64,000 nucleotides of DNA. It comes from Alviniconcha marisindica. Lineage: Eukaryota > Mollusca > Gastropoda > Provannidae. Numbering within the stretch: the stretch's first letter is position 1; each line of letters opens with the position of its first letter. Of this stretch, positions 1 to 13,100 are shown piece by piece. The position numbers and the translations under genes were made by a program. The notes under the pieces are model-generated. The model was not told where the DNA came from, made no database searches, and saw nothing but the letters and a program-made list of their open reading frames with translations. The stretch spans positions 152,501-216,500 of the forward strand of contig JABMCL010000864.1 in NCBI GenBank assembly GCA_018857735.1, written 5' to 3'.

Positions 1-996
1 CTCACAAGCAAATTCTCATACCACTTTCCACATAAACAAAATAAAAGTGGCGTTTATCACGAGAACAACACAGCCAAGTGATGCAACCTTCAGATTTCCT
101 AACTGATTGAAATGCAAATTTATGAGACATTGCAGCTGTCCGCCCGGCAAGGAAACCCACAATAAACAATCTTGCTGAGCTTGCTGCTTTAGTGCTCTCA
201 CTTAACAAAGACACTTCCACTCACTTCAGCAGCTTGAGGTGTATTAAAACTAAGTGACAGCATTAATAATATTTTTTTTAAACAGACAAATATAAATAAA
301 TAAATAATCAACAGCAAAATTTAAGTTGCAACTGCATGGTGCACTAAGATTCTGCAACACTTGCTAATTTCATACAGACTGAGTGATTTTTGATGTATAT
401 TTAACACCCGATCAACTACCTCAGTAGCTGTGATGGTAAATTTAGGGCAAAATGCGATCAATCGATCACATGTTAAATACAAATATACACACACATGGTG
501 TTGAGAGATTCATAACCATACACACATTTATAATAATAGGTTATACAATACTAACAATAAGCTTGATAAAATACAAGATACTTATAAATGAAGTCACAGT
601 AATGACTTCACATTTTATAACTAAGGAGTAAAATTTCATCAAGTGAAAGGTGATGGAGTACAAGGACAAAAGCAAGGACAAAAGCAACAACAAAACTGAC
701 AGAGAGAGAAACAGAGAGAGTGATCAAAATGCACTTCAATGTCCTCACCCACCCAATGCACACATAATACTAAAGCCCGGACTCACTTATCATGCAGCAT
801 GTTGCTATTTCATGTTTGAAAAGCCTTGGGAATTGTCTTAAATCAGAGAACCTTTCAGTACAATATACTGGTATTTTATCAGCATATCTTTACCAGTATT
901 TTGTTTTAAACCAGTATATCAGATTATCAGCAGGCTATTTGCAAAATCAAAGTTCAGCTAATCAAATAACATCCACAATAACTACATGCACACATG

Positions 997-1135
<139 letters not shown>

Positions 1136-1519
1136 TAAACCCCTCCTCCCCACCCGCAGACACACAAGCACCAGAGTATGAGACTGTCCCAAAATGACAC
1201 GGAAACTGTAGTTACGTTTTTTTTAACATCAAATGATTCCATCACAATTACTTCACTTTAAAACAAAAAGGTTATGCTACACTGTGTGGCTCTATTACTA
1301 CTATTTTATTTTTGTGACCCCAGCTTCAAGCATAGTTCAAACTTAGACAACACAAACATCGTCTTTTTTCTCAGTAATTTTGTTGGGGGTTGGGGTGGGG
1401 GGGGGGGGGGGGTCATATAACTTAGAAATCCAGTGCAAATTTGTAGTGCTTTCTTTTTTGCATCTTGCTGGTTTTCACACAATAGTATTTTTTTAATGAT
1501 GAGTTAAATTATCATGCTT

Positions 1520-1677
1520 TCTTTTCCCTATGCCCTTACATTTTTCAGCATTTGATGCTAACAATGCTACATAAAAATTCTGTATAGTGATATTGATATA
1601 TACAAGGTACATTATAATTTAACACACACACACAATATACATGTAACACACACAGAGGCACATACACATGCACTCAT

Positions 1678-1728
<51 letters not shown>

Positions 1729-1905
1729 CACACCACTTTTTTTCCCCTATGCCCTTACATTTTTCAGCATTTGGTGCTAACAATGCTACATGAAACTTTT
1801 GTATAAGTGATATTAATATTACATATAGGTCCAATATTAATTAACACAAACACACAAATGTATACACACCCAGAGAGGCACATACACATGCACTCAGGCA
1901 TGCAT
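1520..1905. repeat. Tandem duplication, unit about 219 bp
   Basis: The block beginning CCCTATGCCCTTACATTTTT near 1525 recurs near 1745, and similarity continues through a CA-rich segment ending in GAGGCACATACACATGCACT (near 1655 and 1874). Both copies contain a CA tract, so the unit is composite. Confidence 0.85.
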
Positions 1906-1907
1906 GA

Positions 1908-1912
<5 letters not shown>

Positions 1913-1945
<33 letters not shown>

Positions 1946-2048
1946 GCATGCACACACACACACACACATTCACACACACGCGCATGCACACACACACACA
2001 TGCATGCATACAAGCACACAGCCATGCATGCATGCACACACACAAACA
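1913..2048. repeat. CA/CATG-rich compound microsatellite
   Basis: Interrupted CA runs mixed with GCATGCATG blocks. No coding potential beyond the repeat. Confidence 0.9.
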
Positions 2049-2477
2049 CGTTATGCAGGTACTCACAAAAAAGCACTTGTGCAGTCCAGCAGAAATCCCT
2101 TTGGTCCAAACTTGCAGTGTGGGCTGACTCCATAGAGTGACCTTGTCTTTCTGTTGGTAGAATATTCAGTTAACTTCAACAGAAATTTTCAGTTCTGTTC
2201 ATTTCATAGGGACTTAACTGTATGTCTCCCAACTGTCTCGTTTTGGTCTTTTTCATTTTGAGATCTGCATCAGCATTTATAAGCATGTTCAGGAGTAGGA
2301 ATTTCAGTCATCAAAGTCATAGAAAGACCGTTACTTTTCTTTTTTTGTCAAAAATTTCTTGAGAGTGTGTAATATTTTGTCACGCTTACCATTCCCTGCT
2401 AAGGTATTCACACAGGCTGCAACCTGTTAGTGTTACTGGAGAGAGAGAAAGAAAAAAAACTGTTGTGATCTTAGTAC

Positions 2478-2479
<2 letters not shown>

Positions 2480-2549
<70 letters not shown>
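2480..2549. repeat. (TA)n microsatellite
   Basis: About 70 bp of perfect AT alternation. Confidence 0.97.
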
Positions 2550-2550
<1 letters not shown>

Positions 2551-3351
2551 TGATACAGCAATGTTCTATGAACATTTTGTCAGTACATTCTCTTATTTTG
2601 TCAACATTAGTCCAGTCATGTAATGTCAATATCTAATTATTATTCTACATTTTAATTATGGCAATTTTAATACTTTCATCTTTGCTCAAACTCATCAGGC
2701 ACATACTGAAAATAATGCATTAATAAAGACAAACACAAAACACACATTTCATTTTTAAAATGTAATGTTAAAGAGGATAATATCAGCTTGTGTTAAATGA
2801 TTAAATCAAATACTTACTTTCATATTCTATTACATATAATGTACAACTGTAAGGGGAAAATTTCACACAAAGTTAGCCTGACTGCCAGCATTCTAAAACA
2901 AAGTGATCAAAACACACAAAAGTTTGAAGAAAATACTTCAGACAATACATAACATGTGCAAATGTTCTGGGTAAATCCTTTTCTCAAGCAACAAAGTAAC
3001 AGACAGATCTAATACACTTATAAATAAATGATATGATGACTGAAATTTGGTCTAGGCCATTATCTTTCAGTTGATAAAGAAGTTTATGTTAAAAATCCAT
3101 TTCACCACTAAATGAAAGATGGTCGCCTTGATCGAATTTCAGTCATTTCAGCATTTGTTTATTATAAAAAATAAATTTAAAAATCTGTTGCTTAAAAATT
3201 TGCCCATGTTTGGTATTGTCTGATTCAAATATGAGTTCTTTGCAACCTTTTGAGTTAAGGAGAAAAAGTGGGTAAGAAACATGTACACATACATGTACAC
3301 ATACAAATACCCAGAATCAATGACTGGCACAAAGAATTGAGTTTTAAGACT

Positions 3352-3353
<2 letters not shown>

Positions 3354-3408
<55 letters not shown>

Positions 3409-3412
3409 TGTG
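3354..3412. repeat. (TG)n microsatellite
   Basis: About 58 bp of TG dinucleotides, roughly 100 bp inside the intron that follows the exon at 3506-3714. Confidence 0.96.
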
Positions 3413-3505
3413 TTTGGGTATGCACGCGTACTTGGATATATATATACGGTGTGTTTGAAAGATGATTTATGAAAATAGTGCTGGAGGTGAAAGAGAATAT
3501 CATAC

Positions 3506-3714
3506 CTGCTTCTGCTAACTTTCCTTACAGCCGTTCTTGAGTCCGACTCTTCAACCACCTCTGAAATAACAGCGTTTTCCAGTCTCTGTGACAAATCATC
3601 TGCACTGCTTTTAGTGTTATCGCTTACGGGTGCTGGAGTGGAATTGGCTCTCCCAAACCTTAAACCCTGCTCGACAACATCAGCAGCCCGGGGGTCACTT
3701 GACTGAGGATCCAT
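3506..3714 (-). CDS. First coding exon of an unrecognised gene
   Basis: On the minus strand an ATG at 3714 opens 69 codons plus two bases, ending at a GTATGA donor (3505-3500). The peptide starts MDPQSSDPRA and ends AVRKVSRS. It is polar and acidic in the middle (VVEESDSR) and basic at its end, like a disordered N-terminus. It has no signal peptide or domain that I recognise. Composition (few simple repeats, mixed codons) differs from the surrounding microsatellite DNA, and the donor fits well. Continuing exons would lie below 3500 or outside the window; I could not identify them. It could instead be an internal exon or a chance ORF. Confidence 0.5.
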
Positions 3715-4067
3715 AGCTACGATGTTTTGCCAGGTTGTAATAGAGTAACACTAAAAAAAATCGTCTTATCTGCGAACAGAGAATACGAATTCATGCAAGA
3801 AAGATCTCTCACAGTGTCAAGTCGTCTTGCCGTGCCGTCTGCTCGAGGAAGCGAGATAATTGAGGGCAAAATGTTTACTTCCGGTAGACGAAAATAAGGA
3901 GTGATATCCCTTCGAAGCGAAGACTGTACAACCAAAGCCTGTGTATTTTAAAAAATAGACGGGCTTTAATACAACAAAACCGGCCACGGAGAAGAGGGCT
4001 GTCTCACGGACCTATGGCTATCTAGCCAATGAACCTCCCCCATTCTGATTCCCTTTATGCCGGACCA

Positions 4068-4258
4068 GTTCTATGATGATGATGATGAAGTGATGCTTAA
4101 TGTCCTCAGATGTCAGTTGACATATTAGGGACAAGTTGTGACCAATGCCGAAGCACGGTTCAATAATTCTTTACGTCCACGGAAACCAGAAGGCTCGTTA
4201 GGACGGACAGCTCAGGACGGCCACCTCGACTCTCACACAGCTCCTGAACTATGCGAAC
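4068..4258 (-). repeat. Interspersed repeat family A, copy 1 (reverse orientation)
   Basis: Matches 58983-59163 on the opposite strand over about 180 bp: CACAGCTCCTGAACTATG, CGTCCTAACGAGCC, GTGGACGTAAAGA, a segment around ACATCTGAGGACATTAAGC, and a terminal (CAT)n run. A third, more diverged copy is at 59697-59845. It is non-coding. The ATC/CAT run at one end is SINE-like, but I saw no tRNA-type promoter boxes. Confidence 0.85.
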
Positions 4259-4540
4259 TACTGCGAACACCCCCATTTATAGGCGCCAGAATAATCGAAA
4301 TGTTGATTGTGAGGCCTTAAATGAAAGAAGAACCATGGAAGTGCATACACACGCATAACGGAGGAGGTGGGTTTACTGTGCAAACGGACCCATTCCAGAG
4401 TCAGAAGGAGAAATCTGGCCTTGTTGATAGGGTCAGTTTCTCGGTGATCGAATATATCTGCGGTATTTAAATTTTAGTCAGGTTGGTCGTAGCTAAACGT
4501 GGACATTGCCGGTCGTAGGTATAGTTGCACAGGCTAAGGG

Positions 4541-4562
4541 CCCCCCCCCCCCCCCCCCCCCC
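4541..4562. repeat. Poly-C tract
   Basis: 22 consecutive C. Similar poly-C or poly-G tracts occur at about 1397-1412, 22056-22080, 22259-22282, 46361-46376, 48293-48310, 50009-50025, 54528-54545, 56154-56172 and 56213-56227. They are recurrent in this genome. Confidence 0.95.
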
Positions 4563-4639
4563 GTAAGAAGGATGAAGCCCTTTTTCCAGCGTTTCAAAGT
4601 TTCTTGCTGACCATGTGGTCCCGAATGTTATTATTAAAC

Positions 4640-4645
<6 letters not shown>

Positions 4646-4690
<45 letters not shown>
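4646..4690. repeat. (TA)n microsatellite
   Basis: TA alternation followed by ATATGT/TATATACATA variants and a TG run to about 4760. Confidence 0.93.
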
Positions 4691-4695
<5 letters not shown>

Positions 4696-4728
4696 TATGT
4701 ACCTGTGTGTATATGTATATATATATAC

Positions 4729-4760
<32 letters not shown>

Positions 4761-4882
4761 ATTTCTGTTGCTGTGATGTGAATGATTACAAGAGAAATGG
4801 CCAGACCGTTATTTGTTCTTTTCTTTTTTTAAGTTGTTTATCAAGTAACTTGGTGTTTCACACCCAGCCAACCATTACAGTT

Positions 4883-4959
4883 ATACTAGATAACCTTCAC
4901 TGTTTTTTACGCTCTCAAGAGGATTTACAGTGAAGAAAACAGTGAAGGTTATCTAGTAT
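4883..4959. repeat. Inverted repeat, 24 bp perfect arms
   Basis: Arm 4883-4906 (ATACTAGATAACCTTCACTG...) is the exact reverse complement of 4936-4959, with a 29-base spacer. It adjoins a CCCAGCCAACCATTACAGTT element that recurs near 14270, 14345 and 29007. Confidence 0.92.
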
Positions 4960-5100
4960 TTTCATAACATGAACTTTGCCAAAGGACTGCCCCTGTTTTA
5001 AGGCTATTTTTGTGCGATTTCATGGTGGTCTCAAAGATGGGGGTTCTATTGCACCAAAATGATACTGTCCAAGTTTCTTTTGGGTAAAATCACACATAAA

Positions 5101-5103
<3 letters not shown>

Positions 5104-5165
<62 letters not shown>
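5104..5165. repeat. (TA)n microsatellite
   Basis: About 62 bp of perfect TA alternation. Confidence 0.96.
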
Positions 5166-5167
<2 letters not shown>

Positions 5168-5543
5168 CTCTTTACAAATTTAGTATTTTAGATTACTGAT
5201 TCAGTAAATACTAGTTTGCATTCAGTGCCTTTACCTATACTACTGAACTTACTATGAAATATTGCTTGTAGGCTGAACCACTGTCTGATGATGTATTTGC
5301 TGGCTACATGAGGTTAAAATGGACCCCAAATCAGGAAGTGACATGGGCCCTAGTTAAAGGATTTAAAATAAAATAAAAGAGGTTCACAGCTTGACAGCAG
5401 TTTTTTGTTTGTTTTGTTTTTAATCAGTTTATGGTCTAGTTTCTTGAAGCAATTAAAGTTGGAAGTCCAAAAATCATAGCCATGGGTGCTGCAATTTTGT
5501 GTCTGGCAGTCTGCATCTGTGACAACATGAACAAGGCCACCAG

Positions 5544-5626
5544 ATAAAAGCAAGAAACAGTTGGGTAATGATGTACACTTTTGGGGCACAAGTGTACATC
5601 ATTACCCAACTGTTTCTTGCTTTTAT
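5544..5626. repeat. Perfect 37 bp hairpin with 9-base loop
   Basis: 5544-5580 (ATAAAAGCAAGAAACAGTTG...) is the exact reverse complement of 5590-5626, and the loop is TTGGGGCAC. The stem has no mismatch, so it is either very recent, under selection, or a template-switch or assembly artefact. Either strand would fold into a 37 bp stem of roughly pre-miRNA size. Confidence 0.95.
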
Positions 5627-6680
5627 GTGGTAAAGACCAAACTAGCATGGCTGTACCCTGAGCTCAAATTTGAAACAAAAACAAAAAGAGAGAGAGTACT
5701 TGTGCAAATCTCAGTAAGACCAAGCCTGTAAAAGGAAACTTTTTTTGTTTTTGTTTTGTTTTGACAATTTTAGGCCAACTTGCATCTTCACTTTGGTTCT
5801 CCTTTAAGTTTTAAAGAATACACTCTGATCAAAACCAGTTTTTAAAAAAAGAAGTAAATAAAACTTCATATTCAAATTTTGGGCATGGGTCATTTCATTT
5901 TGTCATTCTATGCCACTTAATGTCAAAACTTTCTTGTTTTCATCTGACATTTGCCCTTGCCCCAGCTTTACAGCCAAACATACTTGGACGTCAGTAAATC
6001 CTCTTGAGAGGGTAAAACTAGCACGTGCGCACACATACACACTCACACACATGCACAACAGAAAAGGAAACACCAAAGAAAAACAAATCTTTCGTTTTAT
6101 TCAAACATTGCCGTAACTTGATTTTGTGGCAATCAACATTAGGGGTAACCTCCCTATTCAAATCTGCTTGGCTTCCTCCAATGCACTTTATGTTCCCCTG
6201 TGTTCGTCCAATCTATTTGTTTTTGTTTTGGAGACAGTTTTCAAGCTGCTGAATATTTTCATCAGTCTCACTGAATTAGTGGTCTGTTTTTATATATATA
6301 TATATATCTCAGTAGTAGTACACATTTCTTTTCATTCAAGAGGAAACAAAATTAGCTACGAGCAAATTATTGTTGGAGTTTAGTGTCCTATCTTTTATTA
6401 ATTCAATTTAAGGAAACAAACTTTAGTTACTACCTAGTTTGTTTTTGGATTTTAGTGTCCCATCAACCACATAGGGTCACCACAGAACAACTTTAGTTAC
6501 TATTCAGACCAACAACAAGAACACATACCATCAACAGCACAAAAAAGGAACACGTATAATAATCAAATACCTGACAGAAACTTGATTGCAGTCAATAATG
6601 AGAAGACTCTGAGACTAATAATTAATAGCATGAAACATGACAATGACACAAGAATGTTTTTGTCAAATGCTCCTGCTTCC

Positions 6681-8017
6681 TCAATTATCCTCATAGAATT
6701 TCGGCAGCTGGTCTCCTGTCAAGGTAAAACGCTCAACTCCGTCCTTTGTAATGGCTGCCATCCGAATGATACCTCCACTGGATCCGTCACGGCTGATTGC
6801 CAAAGACACAGCTAAAATAGAGAAAATGGGATTAGCTCATTACATAAACTTCATTTGTGTATGCTGTACTGTATTATTATGTTGTATAATGTATTAGTGT
6901 AACATAACAATGTAATGTATGACAGTACAGTATAATAATCTTATATTGTGTAATCATGTAATATAACACTGTGCAGAAAATAAGACTGTCACACAAAGTT
7001 GAAAATGATTTACAATGCATTTGAAAAGCGTCAGAGAAAGCTCATACTTTATATAGTCATAGGGATCAAGTTCATCAAAAAAATTATGTGTGTAAATATA
7101 GTTATGCCAACAGTACTGCTATGATCAAAAGACTTCATTGTCACCCTATATTCATTGGAAAGGTTCAGGTCACATACAAACTTATGACAACACAGGCAAT
7201 ACGAAATACAAAAATGACCTTGCTATGAGGTTAAAGGTCTATGAACTCAGTGTGAACTGATTATATAAACTTTCATAACTCTTCCTCGAGTGACGCCTGT
7301 AAAATACATTAGCAGGCATGGGAATAGACCCCTTTCATTTATCTTGCTGTCACACAGCAGCAACCAATCAGAGTCAACTACAAAGTTTTACAAGTCCTCC
7401 AAAGCGAACATGGGGAGGAATGTGCTGACACTGACTGTACGTATTGAGATCTGACCTGACTGAATCAGTTTGGATGCCCACAGACTTAGCAAAATTTCTG
7501 GTTCATTCAATCTGTTTACTGAGAAAGAAGCTCCAGCACCTGGCTGGCCGTTGTCATTATTATTTTTATTTTTTCAGGGTGAGACAGGTCAGTGGAAGGA
7601 GGGGTGCTATCTGCACTTGCAATCCTGAAGTGCGCGCGATCCACATGTATGTGTGTGTGTTGGGGAGGAGGGGTGGTGGTGACATGCACGCGCGCATGTG
7701 TGCATACGTGTGTGCCTGTGTGTGTGTGTGTGCAGGCGGCTCTGTGGGTGCAAGGGTGTTGTGTTTCAGCGTTGTTAGTTTTACTTTGCTTTGTATGACT
7801 GAGTATGTGTAGTAATGTATTATTATGCAACTGATTTTTGTCCAAGTATTTATGCATTCCATGCTTTTGTTTAATTAAATGACAAAGCACTGTGAGTCGC
7901 CAAACGTGCACTATAAATTCCATGTATGTGGGTGCGTGCACAGAAACCTGTGAACATGTGTGTCAGGCTACACATTCATCCTAACTTGCACACATACAGT
8001 CTCCGTGTGTGCATGCA

Positions 8018-8059
<42 letters not shown>

Positions 8060-10103
8060 CCATGCATGCATGCATGCAGGTGACTCTGAGTGCAAGGGTG
8101 TTGTGTTCCAGTGTGTGTCAGTTTCACTTTGCTTTGTATGACTAAGTACATGTAGTAATGTATTACCACACAATTGATTTTTGTGTGAGTATTTATGCAT
8201 TCCATGCTTTTGTTTAATTAAATGACAAAGCACTTTGACTCGCCAAACGTGCACTATAAATTACAAAGACAAAACAGCATGAATCATAATAATGCACACA
8301 CATTCTCGCATTTTGACAAGTGATATATACTGTAGTAATTAAGTGCACAGCCATTACACTGGAGTAAGATAGACTTGATAGAGAAAAAACAAATGGAAAA
8401 ATTAAACCCAAAAAAACTTCATTCTCAACAGATTGGGGATCATTCTCGAGTCAGCGCCAATTGTGATATTTTGCCTTGTTACTAAAACTAAAGGACAAAC
8501 ATTCTGCAAAATTCCTGGCTTTTATTCGACCAGTGATTACACGGCAGTGATCTTTTCCGCCCATCTTGTTGCCATGAAATGCGAGGTTTTCACTACTACT
8601 AGTACCAGGGAAATACAGCTGTGCACTCAGCCAGCAACCCAGCTGACACATTCCCCCATACTTCTGGCAGATTGTGCACACCAGTCTATTGCACATGCAT
8701 GAAGATTTAAGTGAAAGGGGTCTATTGCTACAACGGAAAAACTCTGAAAACTAGGGGGGTCCCAGGGCATGCTCCACCCCTCCCTTAATCCCCCACCCCT
8801 ACCCCACAATCTGGAGGCTTTCCTGAGGTCATTTTTATGTAAATAAGGACAAGTGACATGAAACTGTGTGCCAATGCATTCCTTCTTCATGGCCTCTTCA
8901 GTCACAAACTTCCACCTCCACCCCAACTGATACCCACTCCCACTTGCACATATTGGCACAGCCACTGTCATAAAACATTTCACCATGGTTGACAACATGA
9001 GCAACAGAAATGGTGCATTTTTCAAAACTTTTGAAACATTTGCTTTTTTCTTTGTCAAAACACAGAGCAGAAGCATACATGTAGGAGTTACTGCGTTCAG
9101 TGCTAATGCATGCCCATGAGAATAACAGCCAGCCGCTGTGTTCACAATTAAAGCAATTAAGTTGGATGGCAGCCACACCTGAACGTGTTCCATATGTTTC
9201 ATGGGTATTCAGTGCAGAGTTAAAAGTTAAAATTGATGCTTCCTTCTTTTCTTTTTTTAATCCCCAATTATTTCCCCCATGGACAGTTTTATTTCCCCGC
9301 AGAAAGTAGAGAAATTTGCATTTTTGTAGACAATTCCCATGCCTGATTAGACGGATGTGTTTGCCAAAGACAGTCTGATAAGTCATGCAAACACAGGTCT
9401 TCACCCACACTCAATTTTCATGTGTGGATTCTAACTCAAAACCACAAAAGCTAAATATTTCTTGTGGGGAATTCATTTTGTCTAACTACAATTAGAGGGT
9501 TAAAAGAATGCAAATAAGATAGGTATGATCAGCTTGAACAATGTTTATCAACATTTTTAGGGTCAGTTATGAAGCAATTACCAATAGCAGTAACAATTTT
9601 CAATTACATAAAGCTGTTTAAAAAAAGAGTGTGCCTAAATTAATGACACATCTATATACTCAATGTTTTCTCTCTTTTTTAGACAACTTTTTTTTACTTC
9701 ATCCAATATCCTGAACATTAGAATTTATTTGGCATCTTTCAGCCTCAAACGTCTTTCACTAGTCTCAGGCTCACCACTGGAAACAAACTTGAGGCACTCC
9801 TCTTTCTTCATGTCTGGTTTGAACTGTGCATCAACGTAACCATAGAGATATGTACTGCCAGAACCTCCAATGGCAAATGGCTGTCGTTGAAGCATCCCAC
9901 CAATAGGAATGGAGTATACCTGAAACCAACCAATGATATGATTACCGGTCCTGGTGTCTCTGAAATGCATGTACACTTAGTGTTCCTGAACAACATTCCA
10001 TGCAGTATTTGCCTTTGTGAAGTTCTGCACTGAGCAAACCTCTGAAAATGTATCTATATTAACAACAACATATTACTTTATGGAATTTTTCCATAACATG
10101 TAA

Positions 10104-10164
<61 letters not shown>

Positions 10165-13100
10165 TTGCTTCAAACTTTGTTCATTCTTGAACAATTTTCT
10201 TTTCTTTTCCCTCCATGTTTTATTCCAGTTTTTGTGCAACATACAGCAATATTGTGATAGTGAATACAATAAACTAAATAGTCATAAGCAAAAAGAATTC
10301 ATAAACATAACAAAACTCAACTGTAGTGGGGGGAAAATAGGAGAGACAGAGAGGGAGACACACACACATGCGCACAACAACAATTCTGCCAAAAAAAGTA
10401 CTTACATAGTAGTATGTGCATGCGAACAATGTATGAATGCATGTATGTGTGTTATACATCGTGTCACCTAACATTTACCATCTAAGACATAGTCTATACG
10501 TCTGTCAGTTGCTGGTAAGAACACCATTCAGTTGCATTCTTATCATGTAACATATTCAGTTTTGCATTATATTTGTACACCTCAAAGTTAGTTTTTAAAT
10601 AACATTGGAAACAAATGCAATTGTGGCATAGTCTTGTTAATTTTACATTTGTAAATAAAGAACTTTGCTTGCAAAAGAATCAAATCAAAGGCGTTATCTG
10701 ATTTAAAATGGATGTCGTGACCAAACAGTACAATATTTTCATTAAGTGTAACTGATGTCGCATTTGAACACCCAGCATTAAGTACAATCTGGAACTGTTC
10801 CCATAATGACCTTACATGACCAAAATATATGGTTAATTGAATCTCGTTCTTTTCGACAAAAAGAGCAAGTAACGTCATTTTCAATTCCCATATGAGTTAG
10901 GACAACATTAGTAACAATTATTCTATGTACTAGTCTTATTTTAAACCATTTCAGTTTTACTTCTTGAATCTGTTGCATTTTCTTAAAGGTAATACACCAG
11001 TTAATATCTTTATTCAGCTTAGCTTCCCATTTGTCACAACAGTTGGGTTTATTTATACTCTGTGTAAGTACCTCATAATAAAGGCGTGAGCCTTTTTGTT
11101 GATTATAAATCGTCTTAAGCGTCTTAATTAAATCTACTGAATTTTTACCCTCCACTGTTATTTCTGTTTTATGTATGTAGCTGTTGATAGCTTGCAGACA
11201 TCCAATATATGTAATGTAATCTGTCTTAATTCCGAATTTTCTTGAAAACTTTTAAATGACATAAATGTACCATTGTCATTCAGCAGATTTTTAATGTAAC
11301 ACACGCCTTTGTCAATCCAGTTTTTATTTTTTTTAATAGTTCTATTTCCGACTAGGATATTCTGATTGCAGAAGAGTGGCTCTGCGACTAGCTCTTCTGA
11401 ATTTTCTACATGTATTTGTTTACCAAACTCTTTATATGCCATAAATATGTGACTCCAAAACTTATTAACCTCATGTTCCTGAAAATGAAGGCTTGATCCC
11501 AATTGTTCAAACCACACCGCTTTAGGATAAGTTGATTTAATTACATTTTTCCACTTGTCTTTAATTTTTGAATCCAAATTATCTTCAATGCATTAATATA
11601 AGTTTTTATGTTCAGTACCCCAAGCCCTCCTTTCACAATGGATCTGACGGCTGTTTTCCTGCTTATTTTGTCCTGTTTTCTATTCCACACAAACTGAAAC
11701 ACTGTCTTCTGTAATTCGTTAACAAAGTTGTCTGGTGGGTTTGGCAATAACATCCGCAGGTGAATAATCTTAGATAAAATCAACGATTTCAGGACTGCTA
11801 CTCTGCCTAGTGGTGTTATTTGTTTCTTCAACCATACTTTGTACAAAGCTTATATTTGCAAAAATATATCACGAAAGTTGAGTACGTCGCACTCATTTAG
11901 GCCGTTTGTAAACCATATACCAAGTATCTTGAATTTTGGTGGATTCCATTCCATTTGCAAATGTGGCATATATTTAACAGGAGAATTTTGTTTATTACCG
12001 AGCCATATGGCACTGGTCTTCCCCACATTTAGGAAGAGTCCTGATGTTTTTTTCCAAATGTGTTGATGGTCTTAACTGTTTCTTCAAATGAATTTTTGTC
12101 ACATTCCAGCATAATTTCGGTATCATCTGCACATTGTGAAATTTTGTATTCAGTTTCTCCTATGAAAATACCTTTTATATTCTTATTTTGTCTAATCATA
12201 ACAGCAAGTATCTCTACACATAATATGAACAAATATGGTGATACTGGATCCCCATGTCTACATCCCCTCTGAATAGCGAACCATTGTGATAACTGTCCAT
12301 TAACCGTGACAGATGACTTTATATCTTTATAAAACATAGATATTCACAGACATATATCTGGCCCAAAACCAAAAGCACATAAAATTTAAACATAAATTTT
12401 CAGTCAACAGAATCAAAGGCTTTTTCAAAGTCTAAGCACAAAAGTAACCCAGGTTTATTTTCTCTATACAAGTAACTAATAAGATCATATATCAATCGAA
12501 TGTTATCTCCAATGTATCTGTTGGCCATAAACCCCGTTTGGTCCTCATTGATCAAAGAAGGAAGCATGCTTTTTAAACACTTAGCAATACATGCAGATCC
12601 TATTTTATAAATAACATTAAGAAGTGAGATTGGCCTCCAATTTTTGGTTAAGTCTTTTGGTTTAGTGAAAGTTCCTTGAACAAATTTTTACCTATCAGAG
12701 AAGAACAAAGAGTCTTAAGACTAAGATTCTTCTCTTCTGTTTTTTACTCTCTTTTTTATCCATGGATAACAGTTGCTAAGAAAGAATCACTTCTCAACAT
12801 AATGTTATGAGTCATATCATACCTGACTGACTTTGTTTTACAATATACAATACGACCAAGGGCACTGAACACTTCTAAGTAATTCAGAAAAGTGAAGACA
12901 TCAAAACACAATACGAAAATTGAGATTCTTGAGAGTAGTTTGGAATCAGATGACTGAGAGAGACTGCCTGATAATCCTTCTGTGACGGGGTAATTTCAGG
13001 GAGGATTTTGGTTACATTATTAAAACCTTTACCTAAAAAAATGCCCTGGTTCAGAGTTGCCTTCAGTTGATTAAGATGGAAAGGCCTGATACACAAAAAG

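Larger units (their letters stand above)
3715..6680. other. Intergenic region between the 3506-3714 exon and the PSMB6 3' end
   Basis: No gene seen. It holds an interspersed repeat copy (4068-4258), a 22-base poly-C (4541-4562), TA tracts, and two strong hairpins (4883-4959 and 5544-5626). TTTATT near 6392 (AATAAA on the minus strand) could be the PSMB6 poly(A) signal. Confidence 0.6.
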
